Shown in pieces: positions 18,543 through 27,586 of a stretch of DNA of 64,000 bases (its first letter is position 1; every line of letters starts with the position of its first letter). This DNA comes from Streptomyces chattanoogensis. Its GTDB lineage: Bacteria > Actinomycetota > Actinomycetes > Streptomycetales > Streptomycetaceae. Made by a program: the position numbers and the translations under genes. A model generated the notes under the pieces. The model was not told where the DNA came from and made no database searches. It saw only the letters and a program-made list of their open reading frames with translations. The stretch covers positions 142,377 through 206,376 of the forward strand of contig NZ_LGKG01000185.1 of NCBI RefSeq assembly GCF_001294335.1, in the 5' to 3' direction.

Positions 18543-19475
18543 ATGAGCAGCAACTCCCGCATCCGCAACCTCGGCAACCGCGAGGCCGGCCCCGGCCGCC
18601 CCGTCTACGTCACCGGCGAGATCGGCATCAACCACAACGGCGACCTGGAGAACGCGTTCGCGCTGATCGACGCCGCCGCCGACGCCGGCTGCGACGCGGT
18701 CAAGTTCCAGAAGCGGACCCCGGAGATCTGCACCCCGCGCGACCAGTGGGACATCGAGCGCGACACCCCCTGGGGCCGGATGACCTACATCGACTACCGC
18801 CACCGTGTGGAGTTCGACGAGGACGGCTACCGCGCCATCGACGAGTACTGCAAGAAGCGCGGCATCGCCTGGTTCGCCTCCCCGTGGGACGTCGAGTCCG
18901 TCGCCTTCCTCGAGAAGTTCGACGTGCCCTGCTACAAGGTCGCCTCCGCCTCGCTCACCGACGACGAGCTGCTGCGCGCCATGCGCGCCACCGGCCGTAC
19001 GGTGATCCTCTCCACCGGCATGTCGACCCCCAAGCAGATCCGCCACGCGGTCGAGGTCCTGGGCAGCGACAACATCCTCCTCTGCCACGCCACCAGCACC
19101 TACCCGGCCAAGGCCGAGGAGCTCAACCTCCGCATGATCAACACCCTGCAGGAGGAGTACCCCAACGTCCCGATCGGCTACAGCGGCCACGAGACCGGCC
19201 TGCAGACCACCCTCGCCGCGGTCGCCCTCGGCGCCACCTTCATCGAGCGCCACATCACCCTCGACCGCGCCATGTGGGGCTCCGACCAGGCCGCCTCCGT
19301 CGAGCCGCAGGGCCTGTCCCGCCTGGTCCGCGACATCCGCACCATCGAGGAGTCCCTCGGTGACGGCGTCAAGAAGGTCTACGAGAGCGAGCTCGGCCCG
19401 ATGAAGAAGCTGCGCCGCGTCACCGGTGTGGTGGCCGAGGCCGAGGCCGCCGACCGCGAGCCGGCCGCCGTCTGA
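18543..19475 (+). CDS. neuB: Nonulosonic acid synthase, NeuB family, without SAF domain
   Basis: Condenses phosphoenolpyruvate with a hexose or its phosphate to give sialic acid, Kdn or their 9-phosphates. The TIM barrel is complete: GEIGINHNGD (residue ~27), DAVKFQKRTP, KVASASLTDDELL, LLCHATSTYPA, YSGHE and IERHITLDRAMWGSDQAASV. The protein is 310 residues and ends soon after the barrel, whereas usual NeuB proteins carry a further ~60-residue SAF/antifreeze-like lid that closes the partner active site. Neighbours indicate Kdn- or sialic-acid-type polymer synthesis. AAGGAA precedes the start by about eight bases. Confidence 0.9.
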   Translation: MSSNSRIRNLGNREAGPGRPVYVTGEIGINHNGDLENAFALIDAAADAGCDAVKFQKRTPEICTPRDQWDIERDTPWGRMTYIDYRHRVEFDEDGYRAIDEYCKKRGIAWFASPWDVESVAFLEKFDVPCYKVASASLTDDELLRAMRATGRTVILSTGMSTPKQIRHAVEVLGSDNILLCHATSTYPAKAEELNLRMINTLQEEYPNVPIGYSGHETGLQTTLAAVALGATFIERHITLDRAMWGSDQAASVEPQGLSRLVRDIRTIEESLGDGVKKVYESELGPMKKLRRVTGVVAEAEAADREPAAV

Positions 19476-19501
19476 CCGCCTGGCAGACAGGAGTTCCGCA
19501 C

Positions 19502-20716
19502 GTGAGCTCACCAGAAGGGACCCACGCCGCCTTCGCGCCCGGCGTCGAGGTCCCGCCCCGGGAGACGACGGGCATCACCGCCCGTCGTCTCCTCGGGGTA
19601 CCCCGGCAGCGCACCCGGACCGACCCCACCGGTGACGACATGACCCCCGCCCCCGCGGACAGCGGCACCCTCGCCTTCGTCGAGAGCCCGGTCCAGCTGC
19701 TGAACGTCCTCGAATGGGCGCACACCGCCCAGGCCACCGCCCTCACCGTCGTCGTGCTCTCCCCGCACGACCCGATGACCCGCGGCCAGCTGCGCCGGAT
19801 GGCCGAACTCGCCCGCGACGAGGGCCACACGGTCCGCTGGGAAGAGGCCCGCGGCGGCCCCACCGCCCCGCTCCGCACCATCGGCGGCCTCACCCCGCTC
19901 CTCCGCCGCGCCTGCCGCATCGTCCTCGGCGACCCGTTCTCCCGCTACGTCCAGCTCCTGCTGACCCTCACCCGGGCCCGCGAGCTGGTGGTGGTCGACG
20001 ACGGCACCGCCACCATGGAGTTCATCGGCCAACTGGCCCGCGGCGAACGGCTGGTGCGCTGGCACCGCCACGGCACCGGACGCGGCGCCCGGGACCTGCT
20101 CTTCGCCCCGTTCGCGAACACGGCCCGCCGCCGGCTCACCCCGGCACCCGAGGGCCGCCGGCGCCGCCGCACCATCGGCCTCTTCAGCTCCATGCCCGTC
20201 GACGTGCCCCCCGGCGTCCAGGTCACCGCCAACGACTTCGCCTGGACCCGCGCCCGCTTCGGCCCGCCCCGCCTCACCCGCGGCACCGACCTCGTCGGCA
20301 CCTCCCTCGTCGAGACCGGCGTGGTCGACGCCGACCGCTATCTGGAGGCCGTACGCACCCTGGCCCGTACCCACGGCGCCACCCGCTACTTCGCCCACCG
20401 CCGCGAAAGCACCGACAAACTCCGCCGGCTCGCCACGGAGACGGGCCTGGAGGTCGTACGCCCCGACCTCCCCCTCGAACTGATCGCCCGCCGCGGCCCC
20501 ATCGGCCGGCTGATCCTCAGCTTCCCCTCGACCGTCGTCCACACCCTGCCGCTCGCGCTCCTGGGCACCGAGGTCAGGGTCGCCGTCTGCGACATCGACC
20601 CGGCCTGGCTGACGGCCGGCGCCTCTCCGCGCGCACAGGGCTTTCTGGACGGCGTCACCGGCACAGCCCGTGACGTACAACGGCTCCATTTCACAGGGGA
20701 GCCGGCCGCCGGGTGA
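19502..20716 (+). CDS. Putative sialyltransferase-like glycosyltransferase of the polymer cluster
   Basis: A 404-residue protein; GTG 19502 has AGGAG eight bases upstream. After ~50 weakly conserved residues comes TLAFVESPVQLLNVLEW, which resembles the N-terminus of GT52/capsular sialyltransferases (SPxQLLN). RARELVVVDDGTATMEFI and LRRLATETGLEVVRPDLPLE follow, then a C-terminal LSFPSTVVHTLPLALLG like the donor-binding loop of polysialyltransferases. It closes the operon begun at 15837. I infer it transfers the CMP-activated nonulosonic acid, possibly working with the minus-strand polysialyltransferase-like enzyme. The family is not certain. Confidence 0.68.
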   Translation: MSSPEGTHAAFAPGVEVPPRETTGITARRLLGVPRQRTRTDPTGDDMTPAPADSGTLAFVESPVQLLNVLEWAHTAQATALTVVVLSPHDPMTRGQLRRMAELARDEGHTVRWEEARGGPTAPLRTIGGLTPLLRRACRIVLGDPFSRYVQLLLTLTRARELVVVDDGTATMEFIGQLARGERLVRWHRHGTGRGARDLLFAPFANTARRRLTPAPEGRRRRRTIGLFSSMPVDVPPGVQVTANDFAWTRARFGPPRLTRGTDLVGTSLVETGVVDADRYLEAVRTLARTHGATRYFAHRRESTDKLRRLATETGLEVVRPDLPLELIARRGPIGRLILSFPSTVVHTLPLALLGTEVRVAVCDIDPAWLTAGASPRAQGFLDGVTGTARDVQRLHFTGEPAAG

Positions 20717-20887
20717 CGCCGGGAGCGGCCGGTGGGCGGCCCTCGGACGGCCGCCGGAGGAAACTCAATTGCATACCCTCCCCGCGAACCATCCATGCCC
20801 CACCCGGGCTGATTTTCGTCCCCTAACGGGCTGAACTTTTGTTGATCGAGGGACAGTTGCCCCCTCGGGGCCCGTAACCTTCAACGG

Positions 20888-22093
20888 GTGAACGAACTGA
20901 TGTCGCTCCCCGGTACCCTCCCCGAGACCCTGTTCGCCGAACTCATCGTCTTCCGCCGCGACTTGCACATGCACCCCGAGCTCGGCAACCAGGAGCTCCG
21001 CACCACCGCGGCGATCAAGGACCGTCTCGAGCGGGCCGGCCTGCACCCGCAGGTCCTGGCCACCGGTACCGGCCTCATCTGTGACATCGGTACGGAGGAG
21101 GGCGCCGCCGAAGGAGGCCTGCTGGCCCTCCGGGCGGACATCGACGCCCTCCCCATCCCCGACACCAAGACCGTCCCCTACGCCTCCTCGGTCCCCGGCC
21201 GCGCCCATGCCTGCGGCCACGACGTGCACACCACCGCCGTCCTCGGCGCGGGCCTGGTCCTGGCGGAACTGGCCCGCGAGGGACGGCTGCCCCGCCCCGT
21301 GCGCCTGCTCTTCCAGCCCGCGGAGGAGGTCCTCCCCGGCGGCGCCACCGACGCCCTCGAATCCGGCGTCCTGGAGAACGTCGGCCGCATCCTCGCCGTC
21401 CACTGCGACCCGCGCGTCGACGCCGGCCGGATCGGACTCCGCACGGGAGCGATCACCTCGGCCTGCGACCGTCTGGAGGTCGGGCTCGAGGGCCCCGGCG
21501 GCCATACCGCCCGCCCCCACCTGACCACCGACATGGTCACCGCCGCAGCCCGGATCGCCCTCGACGTGCCGGCCCTGATCGCCCGCCGCGTGGACGCCCG
21601 CGCCGGCCTCGCCATCACCTGGGGCCGCCTGGAATCCGGCCACGCCTGCAACGTCATCCCCCAGCAGGCCGAGCTCTCCGGCACGGTCCGCTGCCTCGAC
21701 CTCGACGCCTGGCACCAGGCCCCCGACCTCGTCCACGCCGCCATCGACGAGGTCGCCGCGCTGTACGGCGCCAAGTCCCAGATCACCTATGTCCGCGGCG
21801 TGCCCCCGGTCGTGAACGAGGCGGTGAGCGCCCAGCTCCTCAACGACGCCATGGCGGCCCGCCGGGGCCTCCACTCCATCGAGACCACCGAGCAGTCCCT
21901 CGGCGGCGAGGACTTCTCCTGGTACCTCGAGCACGTCCCGGGCGCCATGGCCCGCCTCGGTGTCCGCCACCCCGGCGCCCGGCACCAGTACGACCTGCAC
22001 CGCGGCGACTTCGACGTGGACGAAGAGGCGATCCGGGTGGGGGTCGAACTGTTCACGGCGGCGTCGCTGCTCGACGCGGGCCTCGCGGACTGA
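20888..22093 (+). CDS. M20-family amidohydrolase (aminoacylase/hippuricase type)
   Basis: Zinc-dependent hydrolase of N-acyl amino acids, 401 residues. Metal and catalytic motifs are in order: FRRDLHMHPELGNQE (residue ~23), LLALRADIDALP (~80), HACGHDVHTTAVLGAG (~105), LLFQPAEEVLPGGA (~140) and GGEDFSWYLE (~340). A dimerisation insert lies between about 185 and 295. The GTG start lacks a ribosome site and sits seven bases after TAACCT, so the message may be leaderless. It stands upstream of the nucleoside importer but need not be co-regulated with it. Confidence 0.92.
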   Translation: MNELMSLPGTLPETLFAELIVFRRDLHMHPELGNQELRTTAAIKDRLERAGLHPQVLATGTGLICDIGTEEGAAEGGLLALRADIDALPIPDTKTVPYASSVPGRAHACGHDVHTTAVLGAGLVLAELAREGRLPRPVRLLFQPAEEVLPGGATDALESGVLENVGRILAVHCDPRVDAGRIGLRTGAITSACDRLEVGLEGPGGHTARPHLTTDMVTAAARIALDVPALIARRVDARAGLAITWGRLESGHACNVIPQQAELSGTVRCLDLDAWHQAPDLVHAAIDEVAALYGAKSQITYVRGVPPVVNEAVSAQLLNDAMAARRGLHSIETTEQSLGGEDFSWYLEHVPGAMARLGVRHPGARHQYDLHRGDFDVDEEAIRVGVELFTAASLLDAGLAD

Positions 22094-22286
22094 CCCGCGC
22101 GCCGGGGCGATCGGAATCGGCCAGGTGCGGGGGACCCGCCGGATGCGATCTTGCCTGCGGGCCCGGGGGGCATCCCGCCCCCGACCTGCCCTCCGCCGCC
22201 CCGTGACCCATGGTCGCGGCCCCGTTACGGAGGGCCCCTTCGCGACGAATCGATAACGTCCACACAGTGGAGGGTTTTGCGCCAGG

Positions 22287-22300
22287 TCTACGCGCGTTAA
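22287..22300. promoter_or_regulatory. Nucleoside-regulon operator, site 1 (before the BMP lipoprotein)
   Basis: TCTACGCGCGTTAA matches the palindrome TCTACGCGCGTAGA at 12 of 14 positions; the left half is perfect. It lies about 50 bp upstream of the lipoprotein gene start. Confidence 0.75.
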
Positions 22301-22350
22301 TCTCCCGACAGTCAGCGCCAAAGGTGGCGCTACGAGTCGAAGGGGCCCTC

Positions 22351-23388
22351 GTGCACCGGGTATCCAAGATCGTTGCCGCGGGCATTGCCACCGCGGCCCT
22401 CACGCTCTCGCTGAGCGCCTGCGGCGAGTCGTCCACCGAGTCCGGTGGCAAGGACAAGGGCGTCGGGCTCGCCTTCGACGTCGGCGGCCGGGACGACCAC
22501 TCGTTCAACGAGGCGGCGGCTCGTGGCGTGGACAAGGCCGAGAAGGACCTCGGCGTGAAGTCCAAGATGATGACCGCCAAGAACGGCGAGACCGAGGCGG
22601 ACCGCGAGCAGCGGCTGTCCTCGCTGGCCGAGGCGGGCTTCAACCCCGTCATCGGGGTCGGCTTCAACTACGGCAAGTCCGTCAACAAGGTCGCCAAGCA
22701 GTTCCCGAAGACCACCTTCGGCGTCGTCGACTCCCCCTCCCAGGCCAAGAACGTCTACGGCATGGTCTTCGCCGAGCACGAGGGCTCCTACCTCGCCGGT
22801 GTCGCCGCCGCGCTGAAGAGCAAGACCCACAAGGTCGGCTTCATCGGCGGTGTGAACAACGCGCTGATCCAGAAGTTCCAGGCCGGCTTCGAGCAGGGCG
22901 TCAAGGACACCGACTCCAAGGCGAAGGTCACCTCCGAGTACCTCTACGCCAACGACGACAAGGGCTTCAACGACCCGGCGGCCGCGAAGGGCAAGGCCAA
23001 GGGCATGCTCGACGCCGGTATCGACGTGATCTACACCGCGGCCGGACAGTCCGGCAACGGCTCGATCGAGACCGTCGCCGGCAAGAAGGGCACCTGGGCG
23101 ATCGGCGTCGACTCCGACCAGTACCTGCAGCCGGGTCTGGCCAAGTACAAGAGCTCGATCCTCACGTCGGTGATGAAGAACGTCGACGTGGCGGTGTACG
23201 ACCTGGTCAAGAGCGTGCATGACAAGAAGCCGCTGACCGGCAACAAGGCCTACACCCTCAAGGACGACGGCGTGCGGCTGTCCACCTCGGGCGGCTTCAT
23301 CGACGACATCCAGGCCAAGATCGACGCGGCGAAGAAGAAGATCGCGTCGGGCCAGGTGAAGGTCAACGACACCCCCGGCAAGCAGTAA
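22351..23388 (+). CDS. BMP-family nucleoside-binding lipoprotein of an ABC importer
   Basis: Extracellular substrate-binding lipoprotein, 345 residues from GTG 22351 (GAAGGGG upstream). A signal peptide ends at lipobox LSAC with Cys24. BMP/PnrA domain motifs include AFDVGGRDDHSFNEAAARG, VGFIGGVNNALIQKFQAGF and DVIYTAAGQSGNGSIETV, where stacking and ribose-binding residues reside. The ATPase and two permeases follow, and cytidine deaminase and thymidine phosphorylase come after them, so purine and/or pyrimidine nucleosides are the cargo. A GC stem-loop downstream would lower expression of the transporter relative to the binding protein. Confidence 0.93.
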   Translation: MHRVSKIVAAGIATAALTLSLSACGESSTESGGKDKGVGLAFDVGGRDDHSFNEAAARGVDKAEKDLGVKSKMMTAKNGETEADREQRLSSLAEAGFNPVIGVGFNYGKSVNKVAKQFPKTTFGVVDSPSQAKNVYGMVFAEHEGSYLAGVAAALKSKTHKVGFIGGVNNALIQKFQAGFEQGVKDTDSKAKVTSEYLYANDDKGFNDPAAAKGKAKGMLDAGIDVIYTAAGQSGNGSIETVAGKKGTWAIGVDSDQYLQPGLAKYKSSILTSVMKNVDVAVYDLVKSVHDKKPLTGNKAYTLKDDGVRLSTSGGFIDDIQAKIDAAKKKIASGQVKVNDTPGKQ

Positions 23389-23402
23389 GGTCTTTCCGGC
23401 CC

Positions 23403-23433
23403 GGCCCGGCGGCAGCACGCCGCCGCGCCGGGC
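23403..23433 (+). terminator. Imperfect GC-rich stem-loop after the binding-protein gene
   Basis: Arms GGCCCGGCGGC and GCCGCCGCGCCGGGCC pair with a small bulge. It lies 15 bp past the lipoprotein stop and may be a partial terminator or an mRNA-stabilising hairpin. Confidence 0.6.
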
Positions 23434-23484
23434 CGTTCGCCGGTCCAGACCGGCAGCTTTTCCGGCTTTTTTTCGGCGTCAACA

Positions 23485-23496
23485 CTACGCGCGTAG
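23485..23496. promoter_or_regulatory. Nucleoside-regulon operator, site 2 (before the ABC ATPase)
   Basis: CTACGCGCGTAG is a perfect 12-bp palindrome about 85 bp upstream of the ATPase start. It implies a separate controlled promoter for the transporter operon. Confidence 0.85.
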
Positions 23497-23568
23497 CGTG
23501 GAGTTGGCGCGATATCTTCGCCTCCCCGCTCCTCAGTACCACTCCCTGTCCCCCAAGGAGAGTGCGCC

Positions 23569-25197
23569 ATCAAAGCGTCCAGCAGCCCCCAGGCAGACAG
23601 CGCCCCCGCCGCGGCACCGGCGGTGGAACTCCGCGGGATCACCAAGCGGTTCCCGGGAGTCGTCGCCAACCACGACATCGACATCACCATCCGCCGCGGC
23701 ACCGTGCATGCGCTGGTCGGTGAGAACGGCGCCGGCAAGTCCACGCTGATGAAGATCCTCTACGGCATGCAGAAGCCGGACGAGGGCACCATCAGCATCG
23801 ACGGCGACCAGGTCAGCTTCCACAGCCCGGCCGACGCCATCGCCCGCGGCATCGGCATGGTGCACCAGCACTTCATGCTCGCCGACAACCTCACCGTCCT
23901 GGAGAACGTCGTTCTCGGCGGGGAGAAGCTGCACGGCATCAGCGGCAAGGCCCGCGCCGAGATCCTCAAGATCTCCGACCGCTACGGCCTCGGCGTCCGC
24001 CCCGACGTCCTCGTCGAGGACCTCGGCGTCGCCGACCGCCAGCGGGTGGAGATCCTCAAGGTCCTCTACCGCGGTGCCCGTACGCTCATCCTCGACGAGC
24101 CGACCGCGGTCCTGGTCCCGCAGGAGGTCGACGCGCTCTTCGACAACCTGCGCGAGCTCAAGGCCGAGGGCCTGACCGTCATCTTCATCTCCCACAAGCT
24201 GGGCGAGGTGCTCTCGGTCGCCGACGACATCACCGTCATCCGGCGCGGCACCACCGTCGCCTCCGTCGTCCCCAGCGAGACCACGCCCAAGCAGCTCGCC
24301 GAGCTGATGGTCGGCGCCGAGCTGCCCTCGCCGGAGACCCGCGAGTCCACCGTCACGGACGTGGAGATGCTGAAGGTCGAAGGGCTGCGGCTGAGCACCG
24401 CCGACGCGGAGGGCGTGGAGCGCACCGTCCTGGACGATGTGTCGCTGACCATCCACAAGGGCGAGGTCCTGGGCATCGCGGGTGTGGAGGGCAACGGCCA
24501 GGCCGAACTGGTCGAGGCCATCATGGGCATGCACGACCCCGACGCCGGCACCATCAGCCTGGACGGCATCGACATCAGCCATCTGCCCACCCGCACCCGG
24601 CGCGAGGACGGCATCGGCTACATCCCCGAGGACCGCCACCGGCACGGCCTGCTGCTGGAGGCCCCCCTGTGGGAGAACCGCATCCTGGGCCATGTCACCG
24701 AGAAGCCCAACGCCAAGGGCCGGCTGCTGGACCTGAAGGCCGCCCGTGCCGACACCGAGCGGATCGTCCGCGAGTACGACGTCCGCACCCCCGGCATCGA
24801 GGTCACCGCGGCCTCGCTCTCCGGCGGCAACCAGCAGAAGCTGATCGTCGGCCGTGAGATGAGCCATCACCCCAAGCTGCTGATCGCCGCGCACCCCACC
24901 CGGGGCGTGGACGTCGGCGCCCAGGCCCAGATCTGGGACCAGATCCGCGAGGCGCGCCGCGAAGGCCTGGCCGTCCTGCTGATCTCCGCCGACCTGGACG
25001 AGCTCATCGGGCTGTCCGACAACCTGCGGGTCATGTACCGCGGCCGCCTGGTCGCGGACGCGGACCCCGCCACCATCACCCCGGAGGAGCTGGGCTCGGC
25101 CATGACCGGCGCCGCCAGCGGCCATCTCGTCCATTCCGACGGCGACACCGCCGCGGAGCGGGAGCCGCGCTCGTCCCAGGAGGGAGAGTCCGAGTGA
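23569..25197 (+). CDS. Nucleoside ABC transporter ATPase (two fused nucleotide-binding domains); apparent ATC start
   Basis: Sugar/nucleoside-type ATPase with two NBDs, 542 residues from 23569. NBD1 has Walker A GENGAGKST and Walker B RTLILDEPTAVL. NBD2 has a degenerate P-loop GVEGNGQAELVEA and signature LSGGNQQKLIVG. A perfect AAGGAG (23555-23560) sits eight bases before an ATC codon at 23569 that opens the frame; the first normal start, GTG 23623, has no ribosome site. The true start is therefore probably ATC or a mis-called ATG. The last codons overlap the permease start (GTGA). Confidence 0.9.
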   Translation: MKASSSPQADSAPAAAPAVELRGITKRFPGVVANHDIDITIRRGTVHALVGENGAGKSTLMKILYGMQKPDEGTISIDGDQVSFHSPADAIARGIGMVHQHFMLADNLTVLENVVLGGEKLHGISGKARAEILKISDRYGLGVRPDVLVEDLGVADRQRVEILKVLYRGARTLILDEPTAVLVPQEVDALFDNLRELKAEGLTVIFISHKLGEVLSVADDITVIRRGTTVASVVPSETTPKQLAELMVGAELPSPETRESTVTDVEMLKVEGLRLSTADAEGVERTVLDDVSLTIHKGEVLGIAGVEGNGQAELVEAIMGMHDPDAGTISLDGIDISHLPTRTRREDGIGYIPEDRHRHGLLLEAPLWENRILGHVTEKPNAKGRLLDLKAARADTERIVREYDVRTPGIEVTAASLSGGNQQKLIVGREMSHHPKLLIAAHPTRGVDVGAQAQIWDQIREARREGLAVLLISADLDELIGLSDNLRVMYRGRLVADADPATITPEELGSAMTGAASGHLVHSDGDTAAEREPRSSQEGESE

Positions 25198-26300
25198 AGA
25201 AGCTCGACAAGAACAAGCTGATCCTGGGCATCGCCGCGCCCGTCCTGGCGATCGTCGCGGCGCTGGCCATCACCTCGGTGATCATCCTGGCCACCGGCAA
25301 GGACCCGGTCCACGCCTACCTGGTGATGGCCGACTTCGGTTCCAAGAGCGACAGCCAGGTCTGGATCATCAACAAGGCGGTCCCGTACTACCTGTCCGCG
25401 CTGGCCGTCGCCATCGGCTTCCGGATGAACCTCTTCAACATCGGGGTCGACGGCCAGTACCGCATCGCGGCGTTCTTCGCCGCGGTGGTCGGCGGTGCGC
25501 TGACCCTCCCCGGCTTCCTGCAGATCCCGCTGATCATCATCGTCGCGATGCTGGTCGGCTCGGTCTGGGCGGGCATCGCGGGCCTGCTGAAGACCACCCG
25601 CGGCGTCAGCGAGGTGATCACCACGATCATGCTGAACGCCATCGCGGCCGCGGTCATCGGCTACTTCCTCCAGGACGGCCGGCTCGCGGTCAAGGACGGC
25701 AACCTCTTCCACACGCCGAACCTCCCGGCCTCCAGCCACTTCTTCACCATCCCGACCCAGCCCGCTCCCCTCGACGGCTTCCTCGTCATCGCGGTCGTCG
25801 TCGGCTTCGTGTACTGGTTCATGCTCAACCGCACCCGCTTCGGCTTCGACCTGCGCACGGTCGGCCAGTCCGAGTCCGCGGCCGAGGCGGGCGGCGTCAA
25901 CGTCAAGCGCATGATCGTCACCTCCATGCTGCTGTCCGGCGCCGCGGCCGGCCTGATCGGCATGCCGACGCTGCTCGGCGTCTCGTACAACTACGGCACC
26001 GACTTCCCCATCGGCATCGGCTTCACCGGCATCGCCATCGCGCTGCTGGGCCGTAACCACCCGGTCGGGATGGCCGCCGGCGCGCTGCTGTGGGGCTTCC
26101 TCGAGCGCACCGGCACCCAGCTCGAATTCGAGGACTACGAGCAGGAGATCGTCGGCGTGATGCAGGGCGTCATCGTGCTGTGCGTCGTCATCGCCTACGA
26201 ACTCGTGCGCCGCTACGGCCTCAGACTCCAGCAGCGGCAGGTCGGCGAGCAGCTCGCCGCCCAGGCCCGTAAGACCGAGAAGGCGGAGGTGTCCTCGTGA
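25194..26300 (+). CDS. Nucleoside ABC transporter permease 1
   Basis: A 368-residue inner-membrane protein of the branched-chain/ribose permease family (BPD_transp_2, NupB/YufP-like) with about nine hydrophobic helices. The first is at residues 9-32, and RMNLFNIGVDGQYRIAAFFA (residue ~78) and TTRGVSEVITTIMLNAIAAA (~138) are typical. The GTG start overlaps the ATPase stop by four bases, and its stop overlaps permease 2 likewise, so production is coupled. It forms a heterodimeric channel with the next gene product. Confidence 0.93.
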   Translation: MKKLDKNKLILGIAAPVLAIVAALAITSVIILATGKDPVHAYLVMADFGSKSDSQVWIINKAVPYYLSALAVAIGFRMNLFNIGVDGQYRIAAFFAAVVGGALTLPGFLQIPLIIIVAMLVGSVWAGIAGLLKTTRGVSEVITTIMLNAIAAAVIGYFLQDGRLAVKDGNLFHTPNLPASSHFFTIPTQPAPLDGFLVIAVVVGFVYWFMLNRTRFGFDLRTVGQSESAAEAGGVNVKRMIVTSMLLSGAAAGLIGMPTLLGVSYNYGTDFPIGIGFTGIAIALLGRNHPVGMAAGALLWGFLERTGTQLEFEDYEQEIVGVMQGVIVLCVVIAYELVRRYGLRLQQRQVGEQLAAQARKTEKAEVSS

Positions 26301-27586
26301 GCACGAACCTCACGGCTCCGGTCGACCAGAGCCCCCATCATCACAAGCCCAAGATCCCCCGGGCCAGGCTCAGCTACCCCAAGGTCCTGCTGATCATTTC
26401 GGGCAGCCTGATCCTGCTGTCCCTGCTGCGTGTCGTCACCGGCGCCACCAACCTGACCGGATCCGGCCAGTACACCGCCGCGCTCAATGCCGCGGTGCCG
26501 ATCGGCCTGGCCGGCCTGGGCGGTCTGTGGGCCGAGCGCTCCGGCGTCATCAACATCGGCCTCGAAGGCATGATGATGCTCGGCGCGTTCTCCGCGGGCG
26601 CGGTCGGCTGGCAGCACGGCCCCTGGGCCGCGGCGGCGGCCGGCATCGTCGGCGGTGCGCTCGGCGGACTGCTGCACGCGCTCGCCACCGTCACCTTCGG
26701 CGTCGACCACATCATCTCCGGTGTCGCCATCAACATCATGGCGCTCGGGCTGACCCAGTTCCTCGCCAAACTGTGGTTCGGCGCGGACGGCAGTGCGGCC
26801 GCGGCCGCCGGCGGCAACGACAAGCAGTCGCCGCCGATGCCCGACATGCCGACGTTCACCGTCCCCGGCCTGTCCGACTGGCTCTACTCCATCGAGCAGC
26901 ACCACTGGTTCCTGGTCTCCGACGTGGCCGGCATCGCCGGCTCCCTGGTCACCAACGTCTCCTGGCTGACCGTGGTGACCGCCGTCGTCTTCGTGCTCAC
27001 CTTCTTCGTCCTGTGGCGCTCCGCCTTCGGCCTGCGGCTGCGCTCCTGCGGCGAGGGCCCGATCGCGGCCGAGTCGCTGGGCGTCAACGTCTACCGCTAC
27101 AAGTACGCCGCGGTGGTCGTCTCCGGCGCGCTGGCCGGCCTCGGCGGCGCGTTCCTGGCGATCTACGTCCACATCTACCAGGACGGCCAGACCGGCGGCC
27201 GCGGCTACATCGGCCTCGCCACCATGATCTTCGGCAACTGGCGGCCGGGCGGCGTCGCCATGGGCGCCGGCCTGTTCGGCTTCATGGACGCGCTCCAGCT
27301 GCGCGGCGGCGGGCCCACCGTCCACGCGCTGCTGCTCCTGCTCGCCGTGCTGCTGGTCGGCCTGGCGCTGTGGAAGTTCCGCGGCGGGCGGCGCACCCAG
27401 GCAGTGATCAGCCTGGTCGCCGCCGCGCTGCTCGCCCTCTGGTACGCGACCACCGACACGGTGCCGCTGGAGATCGTCGGCGTCGCCCCGTACATCGCCA
27501 CGCTGCTCGTCCTCTCGCTGGCCGCGCAGCGACTGCGGCCGCCGAAGGCGATCGGCAAGATCTACCGGAGAGGCCAAGGCAAGTGA
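26297..27586 (+). CDS. Nucleoside ABC transporter permease 2
   Basis: A 429-residue permease (NupC/YufQ-like) with about ten membrane helices. LWAERSGVINIGLEGMMMLG near residue 75 is the family signature, and GVDHIISGVAINIMALGLTQ and RSCGEGPIAAESLGVNVYRY (ATPase-coupling loop) follow. It carries an extra Ala/Gly and Met/Pro-rich external loop around residues 165-195. It overlaps permease 1 upstream and cytidine deaminase downstream by four bases each, which ties uptake to catabolism. Confidence 0.93.
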   Translation: MSTNLTAPVDQSPHHHKPKIPRARLSYPKVLLIISGSLILLSLLRVVTGATNLTGSGQYTAALNAAVPIGLAGLGGLWAERSGVINIGLEGMMMLGAFSAGAVGWQHGPWAAAAAGIVGGALGGLLHALATVTFGVDHIISGVAINIMALGLTQFLAKLWFGADGSAAAAAGGNDKQSPPMPDMPTFTVPGLSDWLYSIEQHHWFLVSDVAGIAGSLVTNVSWLTVVTAVVFVLTFFVLWRSAFGLRLRSCGEGPIAAESLGVNVYRYKYAAVVVSGALAGLGGAFLAIYVHIYQDGQTGGRGYIGLATMIFGNWRPGGVAMGAGLFGFMDALQLRGGGPTVHALLLLLAVLLVGLALWKFRGGRRTQAVISLVAAALLALWYATTDTVPLEIVGVAPYIATLLVLSLAAQRLRPPKAIGKIYRRGQGK

